Assembly: GCF_036884655.1 (NCBI RefSeq)
Contig: NC_088335.1
Location: forward strand, 41,906,501 to 41,970,500
DNA length: 64,000 bases
Reading direction: 5' to 3'
DNA from: Musa acuminata AAA Group
Lineage: Eukaryota > Streptophyta > Magnoliopsida > Zingiberales > Musaceae
Shown here piece by piece: positions 49,387 to 60,700 of this stretch; the first letter of the stretch is position 1, and the number at the start of each line of letters is the position of its first letter. The position numbers were made by a program, and so were the translations under genes. The notes under the pieces were generated by a model. The model was given only the letters and a program-made list of their open reading frames with translations, ran no database searches and was not told where the DNA came from.

Positions 49387-52300
49387 TTACTTGGTGTGTG
49401 ATGTGGTAGAGCTGCTGTACCAATTTTCCATGACAGAATCAGGCGACAATGGTGCGGTATTCTTCGGCAGCTCTGCAGTATCTCCGTTCTCACCACCCTG
49501 TTGTGCCTTCTTCCCCACCTCGTACCCCTCGATCTCTATTGCTCTCAGCACCTCGAGGACCTCCTTCATGGTTGGCCTCATGACCCCGTCTGCTTGCAAA
49601 CACCCGAACGCCACTTCTGCCACCATGGTGATCATCTTCCTCGTGGCCTCATCCGATTGACACCCCAGGCCGGCGTCCACCAGTTTCTCGAGCTCGCCAT
49701 TCTGGATCCTGGTCATTGCCATGCTTGACAAGTTGATCTCGCTCGGGTCCCGAGTGATGTCAACGGCGTGTTTCGAGGATATGAGCTCCACCAACACAAC
49801 CCCAAAGCTGTAAACGTCGCTCTTGTCGGTGAGCTGGTAGCACCGGTGGTACTGGGGGTCCAAGTACCCCGGCGTGCCCTGGGGAGCGGTGGAGATATGC
49901 GCGACGTCGGTAGAGAAGGGACGTGAGAGCCCGAAATCTGCGACCTTGACATGGAAGCTGCAATCAAGCAAGATGTTGCTGGTTTTGACATCTCGGTGTA
50001 TGACCGGTGGGTTGACCGCGTGGAGGTAGGCAAGAGCATCGGCTGTCTCCATGGCGATCCTGAGACGCACCGGCCATGTGAGGATCCCTTCACTAGCCCG
50101 GTATCCATGGAGGTGATCCGCCAGAGTGCCATTCGACACAAACTCATACACCAGCAAGAGCTCCTGACTGTGGCGAGAGGTGCAGCCGTAGAGGTCAACG
50201 AGATTCTGATGACGGAGGCGTGATAGGATCTCTATCTCATTCATGAACTGCTCGAACCGCCTGTAATTGTTCTCGTACAACCGCTTGACTGCAACAGTAC
50301 GCCCATCTTGAAGCTTACCTGAAGACAAGATGGCATCAGAGACACCACTGGTAGATTGTAATCCGGTTTGATACAGCTATTTCAGCAGTACCTTTATAGA
50401 CGGTGCAAAAGCCTCCATCACCGAGTTCTTTGGAGGCATCGAAGCGGTCGGTAGCCTCCTGTAGTTCCGCGTATGAGAAGAGGTGAGTCTGGAAATGGGT
50501 ACCGCTCATCTCGGGGTCCTTCAAGTATGGCTTGGAAGAGGCATTCCGGAAGAGGGATTTGGAGGATGGGGGGAACTGTTGCTTCTTCTTGTTCTTGTAG
50601 AACACAAACAAAGATAAAAGTAGAAGAAGGCTTCCGATTGCTGCAGAAATCCCTGTTGGCATGAAAATATTTCAACTACAAAATAATTGAAGAAAAATTT
50701 GCAGATATCAAGTAAATTAGTGGAATGTAAACTGTTTAAGGTGATGGAACAGGAGATGATTGCCACTTACCTATTATAATATGCTTACGACGAGCACCAT
50801 TCGATGGATTACCTGACAATAATATTCCTGAGATCATTAAAAGTGACAAGGCAAATTTTGTAGAAAGTCTATGGACACATCCTTTTTCCTAAGCCACTCT
50901 ATCAAGTCAAAATTTAAGACCTGAAACATTTTTGTTTAATAACTTGCCTACAAGAAATTGACAGAAAGCAGATTTTTTTTATTCTCTTTTTGGTCAAATG
51001 GCACAAAATCTTTTTACTCTGTTTTTCATCAACATTCTAAATTATCTTTGAACTGAATGGATTGCTTGAACTTGCTGCAGAAGCCATGGTTACACTTCAA
51101 CTTTGTCTTCCCCTGATCAGAACATTTTGCTAGAGAAGAGAAGCAGATAATTGAGCAAGATTAACAAGAGGAATAAGTGCTGAGATTAGTATTAGGGATA
51201 AGAAAAGTTCAGTAGTAAAGACAACAGGAAAAAAAATGTCAGATTCTTATATGCTGTTTTGATGAGCAGGGAAGAAAACTCAGTGAGAGGGGAGTAGGAA
51301 AATATTACAGAGGATATTAGCAACTTGTCCTTCAATGTTCTTCGAATTCACAAGATCAAGAGAATTACTAGTCACATGAACACAAACTATATGATCTATA
51401 AATCAGAAAACTAGTCATATAAGGCATATGGCCTCCGAATTGACCAATCCCCATCCAAAATGTACTAGGCAATCAGATTAGGACAGACAAATGAAATCCA
51501 GGACTAAAACTCAGAGCAAGATAGATGACAAAGTGTGTCATGTTCAGAGACCTGAGATCTCTATCAACAAAACTATTCATGGCGAGACAAACAAATTCGA
51601 GCTTCAGGCGTCGATACGAAACACAAATTTAATGTGCTAAACTATGACAAAAAAAGAAAGCATCTTCAATCCACAAAACTCTTAATTTGGAATTATCATT
51701 GCTTGTTCTGAATTCAGATACTCACCACAGATAACCGGGTGGATTTGATCACGGCAGATGCACATGAACCTCCCCATCGTCTCATTGAAGCCGCATCTGC
51801 CACCACTCCGCTTGCATTCAGTGCAATCCGGCCAAATCCAGTTCAACAATAATCCGCTCCTCAAAAGTTGAGCATAGTTACCATTGTCCGACGCAAGATC
51901 TGCTATTACCGGCACGATAACAAGCGCACAGCCCGTGCCTTTCAAGTCTACCCTAGTGGAGTTGTACTGGCCGCCGTAGTAGGCCCAATTTTGACCACAA
52001 GATTTTCTTTGGTAATCCAGCTGATTGCTGGTGCAATTGACGAGGAAGAAAATATACTTGTTTGCAGAGTTGATGCTGAGAGGGTAGATACTGGAATCAT
52101 TGGTGATATTACTGTAAGGAAAGGTGCAGGGATCATCAAAGGTTTCTGTAGCTGTGAGGCGGAACGACTGGTTATCATAGTAGATGTTTAAGAGGTAGAA
52201 CTGATGATCCACTAATTCAAGAACGGGACTATAGCTCCCGTTCTTGCAGGTGACCTTGAAGGGAGGATAGCCGCAGTAGGTTGGTTGCTCCCCATCGAGC

Positions 52301-52467
52301 CAGAACGGGAAGCTAATGTTGAGGCCGTTCCCGCAGGCCTTGGGCTCACAGACCTTCATCGTCGGGGGTGGATCGGCCGAGGCTGGTCTCTTCCCCATCA
52401 ACATCGACAGCAAAGCGAAGACGAAAATGGCGAATCGGTCGCGCTTCAGCAAGGTTTCCAAATCCAT
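49387..52467 (-). CDS. LRK10L/WAK-type receptor-like kinase
   Basis: Four exons on the minus strand: 52467-51726, 50812-50771, 50652-50392 and 50318-49387, all GT-AG with consistent phase, giving 658 residues. The order is a signal peptide (about 1-31), then a cysteine-rich galacturonan-binding GUB_WAK domain (KVCEPKACGNGLNISFPFW, CGYPPFKVTC). Next is a WAK_assoc domain ending in CTECKRSGGRCGFNETMGRFMCIC, and a membrane span (about 262-280) followed by KNKKKQQ. The Ser/Thr kinase has the glycine loop LGDGGFCTVYKG, VAVK Lys360, HRDVKTSN with Asp458, DFGLSR with Asp476, and GTPGYLDP. All catalytic residues are present, so it should be active. It matches the LRK10L1.2 group, plasma-membrane kinases named after wheat leaf-rust locus genes and linked to ABA and defence. 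A more upstream in-frame Met exists, but only this start gives a clean signal peptide. Confidence 0.93.
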
Positions 52468-53176
52468 CCGAGTGAATGAGGAGGAGGAAGGCGAGGAGAT
52501 GTGCGTCAGCCAAAACATGTTTGGTTTCTGGTGTGGTATCTGTGAGGAGGCGTTGACTCGAGACCGGAAAAGTATAAGCTTTTTATTTTTTTGTTGTGTG
52601 GAAAGGAGGGACTCTACTGTTCCACGTGTACGCTTCCCATTGGACTGACTCGACAAAGTCGGGCTTGCAGGTGCACTGTGGACGCTGCGTTGGAGAGCGC
52701 GGCGTCCAAATTCCAGGCGGCTTGATGGTCGTACAAAAGACCAACTCGCAGTTTCCAACGTGAAGAATACAACGGCATCTCCGGTTCAACTAAGGCGCCC
52801 GGCCCCAACCCAACCCGACCATCGGTCCAGATTCAATGGCGGATCGCAGTTGAAACGTCAAATCCGCAATAAAACGTGATAGAATAGGATCACGTCGTGA
52901 AGCCGTATTGCGATTGGTTACACACTTGACCTTAGTTGTTCCAACTGCGTGCAACACAAGCAACCTGACCGGCTGACCTGACACAGCCCAATGCTACGTC
53001 AGCTCCGTCCTCGATTAAATGAGGCGTGCTTTGCTTTAGCAGATTTAGTGTGACATCGCTCCCAACGACGACACAAGGTTATACTGCACGTGCAAAAGAA
53101 GACGGATAAATTTTGATAGCATGTCCTTTGACGACAGTTCACCGTCACGACAACATCGATACGGAGCTTCAAGACT
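52468..53176. other. upstream region of the receptor kinase gene
   Basis: Moderate GC, no gene seen. It should hold the kinase promoter and 5' UTR. It ends where the gypsy LTR probably begins. Confidence 0.45.
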
Positions 53177-53668
53177 GATGTGGTGAATCATGATGTGACC
53201 ATCCTTCCTACTATACAAGATTGTGCAAAAAAGTATCGCATGATCATGTATCGAGTATGAAATCATCTTGGGATGATATCGACTCTAGTCAGGAAAGTTC
53301 TAATTGAAATAAGCATTCATGTAAAATCTATGTAAGTCGACCCCTATTAAAAAAATAAAAAGATCGGCTAAAATTAGGAAATTATTTCTTAGAGAAGAAT
53401 TATGAATTATAAAGGAATAAGAGTCTTGAGTACGAGTCATATTAGAAGTTGGTTAGAAGTAAGAGTCTTGAGTAGGAGTCCTATTATGAGTTAGGGTTTA
53501 GAAGCCCTATAAATAGCCATATATTCCTCCTCTTTTGATAAACAATAGATGAATCTTTTCTAAAACATTTAAGTAGTAACTTGGAGGGAGGAACTCTTAT
53601 AGAGTTCTAAGGAAATCGATATCCTAAAGAGATCAACCCCAAGTTTAGAATCTGCAAGGGTTCTATCA
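53177..53668 (+). repeat. probable 5' LTR of a Ty3/gypsy element
   Basis: It ends in TTCTATCA two bases before a primer-binding-site-like sequence. It has a TATA box (CCTATAAATAG near 53508) and a downstream leader. The start is set tentatively at tgatgtggtgaatc (about 53177), because the 3' LTR is outside the window and cannot be compared. Confidence 0.55.
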
Positions 53669-53670
53669 CC

Positions 53671-53682
53671 TGGTATTAGAGT
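53671..53682 (+). other. tRNA-Met primer-binding site of gypsy element
   Basis: TGGTATTAGAGT differs by two bases from TGGTATCAGAGC, the site complementary to initiator tRNA-Met. Confidence 0.75.
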
Positions 53683-54816
53683 AGCGTTCTTAATGTCTCG
53701 TTGCCCTTCCACAGCCATCCACCAACCCTCCGTAACCGCCCAAAGCAATTCCCATAATTGCTTAAAAGATTGTTGCCAAATTTTGTCATCATCTCCACCA
53801 CCACGGTTTATCCTTTGATCTCCCCGTAAATTACAATACGTTTTGGTTTCCTACCTTACTACTACTACAATTTAGTTATCCTTATTCAAAAATTAAAAAA
53901 AATTATTCTTATATTGCTGCATAAACTTTTTGTCGTAAAATTTTTATCTCTATGACGAAATATACATTACAAAATTTTAACAACATAGCACAATCTGTTT
54001 GATCTTGCTACAGTATTTTTTCTGTCCAAATTTTTACAAATTTTTTATGATAGCTTTGACACTTCCTAACAGCGGATTTCCTTTTGGTTTCATCGAAAAA
54101 TTCTCAATATAAACCATTGATCTTTTATGTCCAATCTGCTATACTTGAAAATCTGTGCTGCAGAAAATTACAATCGTATATTGTTGCCTTAACCAATCTA
54201 TTTACAATCTTTTTTTAAACAAAATTTCTTATACACTTCATATATCATCTTGGCTTCTATTAAGATTGATCTATTGAGGAATTCATCTCTAAAAACGTTC
54301 TTGTTTTGCTATAAATTTTCGTCGCAAACCGCTAAAATTTTTCGACGAGAATTCTGCTATCACAACTTACACCAATTTCCTTGCTATTATACTGTCGAAA
54401 TTTTCTTGATTAAATTGGTCATCCTTGATTTTACTATCAAATTCTCTCTTCAAATCTCTTAGTTTTTGCTAAAAATTTCATCGAGAAATGGATGTTTCTT
54501 CGATGACAATTTTGCTCTTACAAGACAACATATACCTATAGTAACTTCCACTGATTTATATCAAACTTTTGCTGCCATCTACCATAGATCTAAAACTTTT
54601 TTCCCTAACCTTCATCTACTACCATCACAGCCCTAAAACTCCACTAAACCATACCCTCAAACGATACCTAAAACAGTCACAAAACAAGCCTAAACCACAG
54701 CCTATATCCACCAATCCACCAACTATTTCAACAATCACTTCTCTCAAGCTATACATACCTTTAACCCGACAATAAAAGAGAGATCTTAACATCACAGATT
54801 TAGAGGCATATACTAT
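53683..54816 (+). other. untranslated leader of gypsy element
   Basis: AT- and C-rich 1.1 kb between the primer-binding site and gag. Only short unsupported frames occur, including 54569-54775. Confidence 0.5.
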
Positions 54817-55745
54817 GACATCTGAGGAGGCAATCAATACTAAATTTGAAGCCTTTGAGGCGCAAATGGAAGATAAGATTCAAACGCTTTTTACCGAACT
54901 CAGATTGGGCCGACTACCAAGCTTGAAGAAATCACATCAAAGAGAGAACTCTACCCAATTGCACCAAGCCTGAAGAGATGACTTCCAAGGGAGGGGAGGC
55001 TCCATGACTAATCTCAACTATCGACGCATGAGGGTGGACTTCCCTAGATGGGAAGAAGGAGACCTGATTGGTTGGATCTCACGCGTGGAGCGATATTTTC
55101 GATACCACAAAACCACGAACGCATCTATGGTGAAAATTATGGCTATACATCTTGAAGGGGATGTCATACAGTGGTTTGACTGGTTTGAACACACTCATAG
55201 AGTCCTCTCATGGTGATAATTCAAAGAATGACTGCTGATCCACTTCGGGTCAACCGATTACGAGAACATTGACGGACAACTAGCAAAGATCCGATAAACC
55301 TCCACCATTCAAGAGTACTAAACTAGGTTTGAAAGATTATCTAATCAAACTCATGATTGGTTTGAAAAATAGCTATTGGGGATCTTTATTGAGGGCTTGA
55401 AGCTGGAGATCCGGGGAGAAGTTAAAGCGCGACAACCGTACACACTTATGGCAGCTATCTCTTTCGCATGATTTCAAGAGGACCGATTGAACCATAAAGC
55501 TCGAAGGACTAGGGTCGCTCCTGAACAAGCAATACTGAAGCCCTTAGTCCCCCCTACTGTCAACCAAGTCTTTGCACCAAAAAGGTTGACAAGAGAAGAG
55601 CTTCAGGAGCGATATGCGAAGGGGTTATGTTGGCACTACGATGAGCCGTAGAGCCACGAGCATTGCTATAGAAAAGGAAGACTTCTTATGATTGAACCAG
55701 TAGAAGAAGAGATCATTGAACATCTAGAAGAGAGCTTTGAACATT
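54817..55745 (+). pseudogene. Ty3/gypsy gag, frameshifted
   Basis: It begins MTSEEAINTKFEAFEAQME. It continues out of frame into RMRVDFPRWEEGDLIGWISRVERYFRYH and LEGDVIQWFDWF (55034-55200), the retrotransposon gag core. It ends with a damaged CCHC knuckle (CWHYDEP, SHEHCYRKGRLL near 55630-55690) in which the second cysteine is tyrosine. At least three stops interrupt it (for example 55216 and 55650). Non-functional. Confidence 0.8.
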
Positions 55746-56330
55746 AAGAAGAAGATATGGAAGAAGAGCCATAACCAACCGACATTACAGTACACGCACT
55801 AGCCGGCTACTCAAAACCGCAAACAATGAAAGTTAGAGGCCTTCTCAAACAACAACCGATCACTGTTCTCATCGACACGGGTAGCACTAATAACTTCCTA
55901 AACAGTAAGGTTGCTGCTCGGATAGCGCTCTACATTGAAGGTTGCAGCAAGTTCTACGTAAAGGTCACCGATGGAAGAATCCTAAAGTGCGACCAAAGAT
56001 GTCCGTAGGTGAAACTATTACTGCAAGACCAAGAAATTATTACCAACTTCTTCGTCCTACCAATTGATGACTATGAGGCCATGCTTGGCATAGAATGGCT
56101 AACGATGCTAGGTGATATATCTTGGAACTACTCCAAATTAATTATGAAATTCTACTGCAAAGGCAAACATATCATCTTACGCGGAAAGCACGAAAGCAAC
56201 GTAACCACCGTTTTAACCCAACGAATAGAGAATGTTTTACACAAGGTAAATGGTGGCTTTTTAATGTATCTCTAGCAGTAACCAGAGGAGAAGAAAATAG
56301 AAATTGAAGATCAAAATATCACCCAATTGC
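55746..56330 (+). pseudogene. Ty3/gypsy aspartic protease
   Basis: TVLIDTGSTNNFLN (about 55863-55905) is the retropepsin active-site motif with an intact DTGS. NFFVLPIDDYEAMLGIEWL (56055-56110) is the typical downstream block of plant gypsy elements. A stop at 56006-56008 splits the domain. Confidence 0.85.
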
Positions 56331-56843
56331 TTGTTGAATTTATTGACATTTTTGCTGAGTCACGTAGTCTTCCTCCTACTCGGCAACATGACCATCGGAT
56401 TCCAATCCTTTTGGGCAAGCCACCAGCGAACATTGGCCGTACTAATATTCTCACCTTTAGAAGGATGAAATTGAAAAGATCGTAAAGGAGATGCTTGAAA
56501 TAGGGGTGGTTCGGCCAAGTTGTAGCCCCTATTCCTCACTAGTGCTACTTGTATATAAGAAGGACGAAACTTGGCAAATATACATCGACTATCGAGCTTT
56601 AAATGGCATCCCCATCAAGGACAAATACCCTATTCCAGTAGTAGATGAATTGCTAGATGAAAGGGAGTACGAATATTCACAAAGCTGGACCTTCGATCCA
56701 AGTATCATCAAATACAAGTGTGCGAAGAAGACATAACGAAAATCACCTTTCAAACACACAACGACCACTATGAATTTTTTGATTTCTTTAATAGAAGGTA
56801 GAATATCTTAGGCATATCATATCAAAGGAAGGTGTGGTGATAG
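56331..56843 (+). pseudogene. Ty3/gypsy reverse transcriptase, internally deleted and truncated
   Basis: [29 protein letters not shown], then IDYRALN and [15 protein letters not shown] (56488-56660), start the RT fingers. After a frameshift the [13 protein letters not shown] and [10 protein letters not shown] blocks follow (to about 56780). The sequence then jumps to HIISKEGVV, which normally lies after the palm domain, so the YADD-type catalytic core is deleted. The reading is cut at 56843 by the copia LTR. Confidence 0.8.
56839..56843. other. left target-site sequence of family A insertion
   Basis: gatag precedes the LTR start TGCTAG. Its duplicate would lie beyond the right edge of the window. 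Confidence 0.4.
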
Positions 56844-57848
56844 TGCTAGTCATAGGTGCCCAGCAAGCCAATCACGTGAGTGATAGTACGTGTGACTTGA
56901 TACAGAATCTTTTTGCTTATTATATTTTGGCGTATATCACTTTATAACTATTGCATATGTCCATATATATATTGTGATGTCCTTGGATTTGTGCAATGGG
57001 AATCAGATCGTGATGAGATTACGATAATGAGATCGATTCACCTTTAAACACATATCCTAAATAATCCCGGTCATAGGTTACTCGAGAGGGACATCGTGAT
57101 AACCGGATAGACTGGTGTGCTGTATACCCATCCATATGATGGATGCAACTGGTCTCATAGCTGCTCGTGTAGAGACACTAGGGATACAGTACAGGTGCTC
57201 ATTGAAGAATGAGTTCACTGATTGATCCACTTACGGAATGCTAGATGGTTGATGATGCCTTATTGTCAGACAGCGATTCCGTAGTCCTAGTGGTGTATTT
57301 GGTCCTTAGACTTGAGAAACCAAGGATGTCCTGTATGAGTGCTCCACTCTTTGATACCAGACTTATAGGTTTGGCTGTCCCAGATCTAGTATAGCTGGTC
57401 ATTGGGAGTGGTAGTCGACCTTACGAGGGCTATTGAGTGTCGATAGAAGATCATCCACTCTCGGCGTCATGAGAGGAATATCCCATGTGTTCTTGCTCAG
57501 ACAAATCCCTGGCCAGGGTCATTCGGGTTGAGAGAGAAAGAGTTCTCCGGGAGAATCCGATTAGAGCGAGACTCGAGTAGAAACCGTATGGGTCTGACAG
57601 CACCATGCTCGATATACGGTCTCTAGGATATTAGATGGATGAGGGACTATAGGTACACGGTAACTGAGGATAGACAGGTCCAATGGATTGGATTCCCTTG
57701 TATCGTCTAGGGACTACGGCGTAGTGGCCTAGTACGTCCGTAGTCGATGAGTCAAGTGAATTATTACAGAAATAATAATTCACTGAGTTAGAAAAAGTTC
57801 TGACGGGTATGACTCACGGCCAGCTCGATTTTGGGCCTCGAGGGTCAC
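56844..57848 (+). repeat. 5' LTR of plus-strand family A copia element, 3' part deleted
   Basis: It starts TGCTAGTCATAGGTGCCC and stays closely similar to the solo LTR at 62500 for about 1 kb, up to gagggtcaca. There the solo LTR goes on through its TATA box and leader for about 490 more bases, while this copy switches to a GC-rich module. The core promoter and LTR end are missing, so this copy probably cannot start its own transcript. Confidence 0.85.
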
Positions 57849-58020
57849 AGCACCGCCTGCAGGCGTTGCCCCGCCGGTAGAACCGCCCGCGGGGGCGCTC
57901 ACCTGCAGCGGTAGCGCCGCCAGCGGGCGTGTCGCTTGCAAGCAAGGGCAGCGCCTCGCCCCGCCGCACAGGCCGCCGCCAGCAGGGTGGCGGCGGCGGC
58001 AGCAGTAAGAGGGAATTAGG
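57849..58020 (+). repeat. GC-rich module of family A (plus copy)
   Basis: About 170 bases of ccgcc/gcggcg/ctgcag-rich sequence replace the LTR end. They share cacctgcag and gcgccgcc-type words with the module at 6870-7190, followed in both copies by gggtttt-rich and AT-rich sequence. No primer-binding site can be found between here and gag. Confidence 0.6.
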
Positions 58021-58788
58021 GTTTTGGGCAAAAAGATAGTTTTACCAATGTGAATTTGAGAAATTTCAGTTTCTATCTTTTATCTAAATTACGAAAATAC
58101 CCTTAGGAATTGAGAAATTCCCTACATGTCCCTAATTTCAGAAAATATTAATTAATTAAAAATTTTAGTTGATTATTATTTTTATTATTATCTAGTAGTC
58201 CTACATGATGATGATTATTTATACATGTGATGTATGATGTGTGGACGGATGATCATGGACCGTGTGATGTGTGTACTTGTGATTATTATTATTGAGGTCT
58301 GCGAGCCTTCATTATATTTCTCGTTTATTGTCGGGCCTGCGTGCCTATGATTAAGTTGTAATCACATGAGGAGGCGCAGCGGGAGCATAGATGCGATAGC
58401 GGGACCCACGAGACGGACGATCGTGATGCATGAAGATGCATCAAGATATCGACGGAACTGACAAGGACGAGATGGACGATCACAGGGCATGGAGATGCAT
58501 CGTTGCACACATAGATCTTGATGTGAGTGATTAGACCTACTGGCTCGGGCCTAATCACATTAGGTTGTGGTCCATGATCATCTGGTATAATTGATTATAC
58601 ACATACTAGATAAGTATATATATTTGCATGCGATGTAGATATATATTAAATATGTATATGTGTGACATGTCATATTAGGAGACCAAATCTTAGAAACATC
58701 TCTCGATAATATTAAGTCGGTAAACGTGAGGCAATTAGATTGACCCACGTGGCCTTCCATCATTATAAGGAGGAATCGATTCCCGGTG
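58021..58788 (+). other. leader of family A element, upstream half
   Basis: AT-rich sequence (58021-58330), then mixed sequence collinear with the minus copy at 6100-6870. No coding region was found. Confidence 0.5.
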
Positions 58789-59101
58789 TAGGTTGAGTTG
58801 GTCGAATCCCTCGAGACTCACCTATATCGCGATTCGCTATCTTGCTTACGACATAGAGATGTCACCGGTGACCTGAGGGCATGGTATACTTGGTCGAGTC
58901 CCTCGAGAGTATATCATCAAATCAGACTCATCTTGTAACGAAGGTGTTGACTTAATCGAGCATCATGGTTGATCGAGTCCCTCGAGACCATGGTGATTCG
59001 GAGGCCGAACAGGATGGGAATCACAAGGAGTTGTGATCGGCAAGAGTTGCCTACCTTTTAGGCTTAGTGTGATTGGTCGAGTCTCTCGAGGTTACACTAA
59101 G
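58789..59101 (+). other. array of four conserved stem-loops in the family A leader (plus copy)
   Basis: Hairpins lie at 58789-58824, 58883-58915, 58961-58995 and 59063-59101. Each encloses a 17 nt loop, TGGTCGAGTCCCTCGAG or one or two changes from it (loops at 58799-58815, 58891-58907, 58970-58986 and 59074-59090). The outer stems are 8-11 pairs and all different: taggttgagt, ggtatact, catcatggt and cttagtgtgat on the 5' sides. The loop itself contains the inverted repeat TCGAG-TCC-CTCGA. The array ends about 185 bases before gag and has a counterpart in the minus copy. Confidence 0.85.
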
Positions 59102-59286
59102 ACGCTGATTGGATCCTGATCCCCACTAGAAGTCTGCCGGAGACTTCCGTTTCACATGCTAAGGGTGTCGCGTGACTCGTTAGTAAAATAGTGGGAGCAT
59201 ATTAAGATAGAAGTTCATATCTTGATAGTTTATTTCTTACAAAATCTGCATGTTATTCATTTCTGCTGCATCTTTATTTTCAGAAA

Positions 59287-60090
59287 ATGTCGCTTTTAAA
59301 TTCCTTACGTGGCATACTTGATGTCAATCGCCTTATTGGTCCAAATTATACGAATTGGCTCCGTAACTTGAGAATTGTTCTCACAGCGGAGAAAATCGTG
59401 TACGTCCTTGATACAGTGATGCCTACGCCCGAAGAAGGGGCAAGCGAGGATGAGATCGCTCGCTACGTGAAGTACATTGATGACTCCACTCTTGCTCAGT
59501 GCTATATATTGGGCTCTATGACTCTTGAGTTACAGAGACAACATGAAAAGATGGATACCAGATCCATTCTCCTACATGTCCGTAAATTATTTGAGGAACA
59601 GGGAAGGACTCAGCGATATGAGATATCTAAGAGCCTCTTCCGCGCTTGGATGACTGAGGGGACACTGGTTCAGAACCATGTCCTAAAGATGATTGAGTGG
59701 ATAGAGAAACTCACAGGTCTAGGAATGGTCCTAGAGGATAACTTGTGTGTGGACATTGTGCTTCAGTCCCTACCAGATTCCTTTTCACAGTTCATAATGA
59801 ATTTTAATATGAACAAGCTTGAGGTGACTCTCCCAAAGCTCCTCAATATGTTGAGGGAGGCAGAGAGTACTATTAAGAAAGAGAAGCCAGTTCTCTACAC
59901 TGGTGAGACCAGAAAGAAAATGAAAGCAGAAAGCTCCCTTAAGAAGGGAAAGGGCAAGGGCAGACCAGGTAAAGCAAAGGTTGCTAAGAAAGACCCAGTA
60001 AAGGACAAAGGCTAATGCTTCCACTGTGGTAAAGATGGGTACTGGAAGAGGAACTACAAAGAGTACCTTGCAGAAAGGGCGAAACAAAAG
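59287..60090 (+). pseudogene. copia gag (UBN2-type), nearly intact (family A, plus copy)
   Basis: Open from 59287 to a TAA at 60013-60015 (242 residues). It forms the Gag shell of the element. Recognisable are [41 protein letters not shown] and the lysine-rich [13 protein letters not shown]. The zinc knuckle follows the stop (CFHCGKDGYWKRNYK), with its histidine and final cysteine both changed to tyrosine. The stop most simply comes from a CAA codon. This copy is much better preserved than the one at 4961-5642. Confidence 0.88.
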
Positions 60091-60700
60091 CTTGATGAAG
60101 CTTCAGGTACATTCATGATCAGTCTCCATTTGTCAGACTCTTATGATAACACATGGGTGTTGGATACTGATAGTGCTTATCATATATGCAATTCGTTGTA
60201 GGTTCTGGCAAGGCCTAGGAGATTAGAGAGAGGCGAGATGGACCTCAAGATGGGTAATGGAGCAAAAGTTACTGTAGTAGCTGTTGGCGAGGTCACCCTA
60301 CATCTGCCTAGTGGAGCTTTTATTGCATTAGATGCATGTTATTTTGTTCCTTCTATTATCAAAAACATTATCTCCATTTCATGTTTAACAGTTAGTGGAT
60401 ATAAATTTGTTTTTAAATTTGTTTTTGAGAACAATGGTTGTTCGATATTATTAGATGATAAGATCATCACGAAAGGAATATTGCATAAAGGTTTGTTTAT
60501 GCAAGACACTACTCCACATATCATGAATGTAAGTGTCTAAGAGGAAATGAGATGAGGTAAACAGTGCATATCTATGACATTATAGGCTAGGTCATATCCA
60601 TGAGAGACTGATTCAAAAGTTACTAAATGATGGATATTTAGATCCATTCGACTATGTGTCATATACAACTTGCGAGTCTTGCCTTCGTGGAAAACTGACC
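60091..60700 (+). pseudogene. copia protease and GAG-pre-integrase (family A, plus copy)
   Basis: NTWVLDTDSAYHICNSL (about 60150-60198) is the protease start with the DTG glycine changed to Asp, which should inactivate it, and a TAG follows at 60199-60201. KMGNGAKVTVVAVGEV and PSIIKNIISISCL (60238-60400) continue the domain. After a frameshift near 60540 the zinc-binding CESCLRGK block (60674-60700) closes the GAG-pre-integrase region. Confidence 0.82.
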
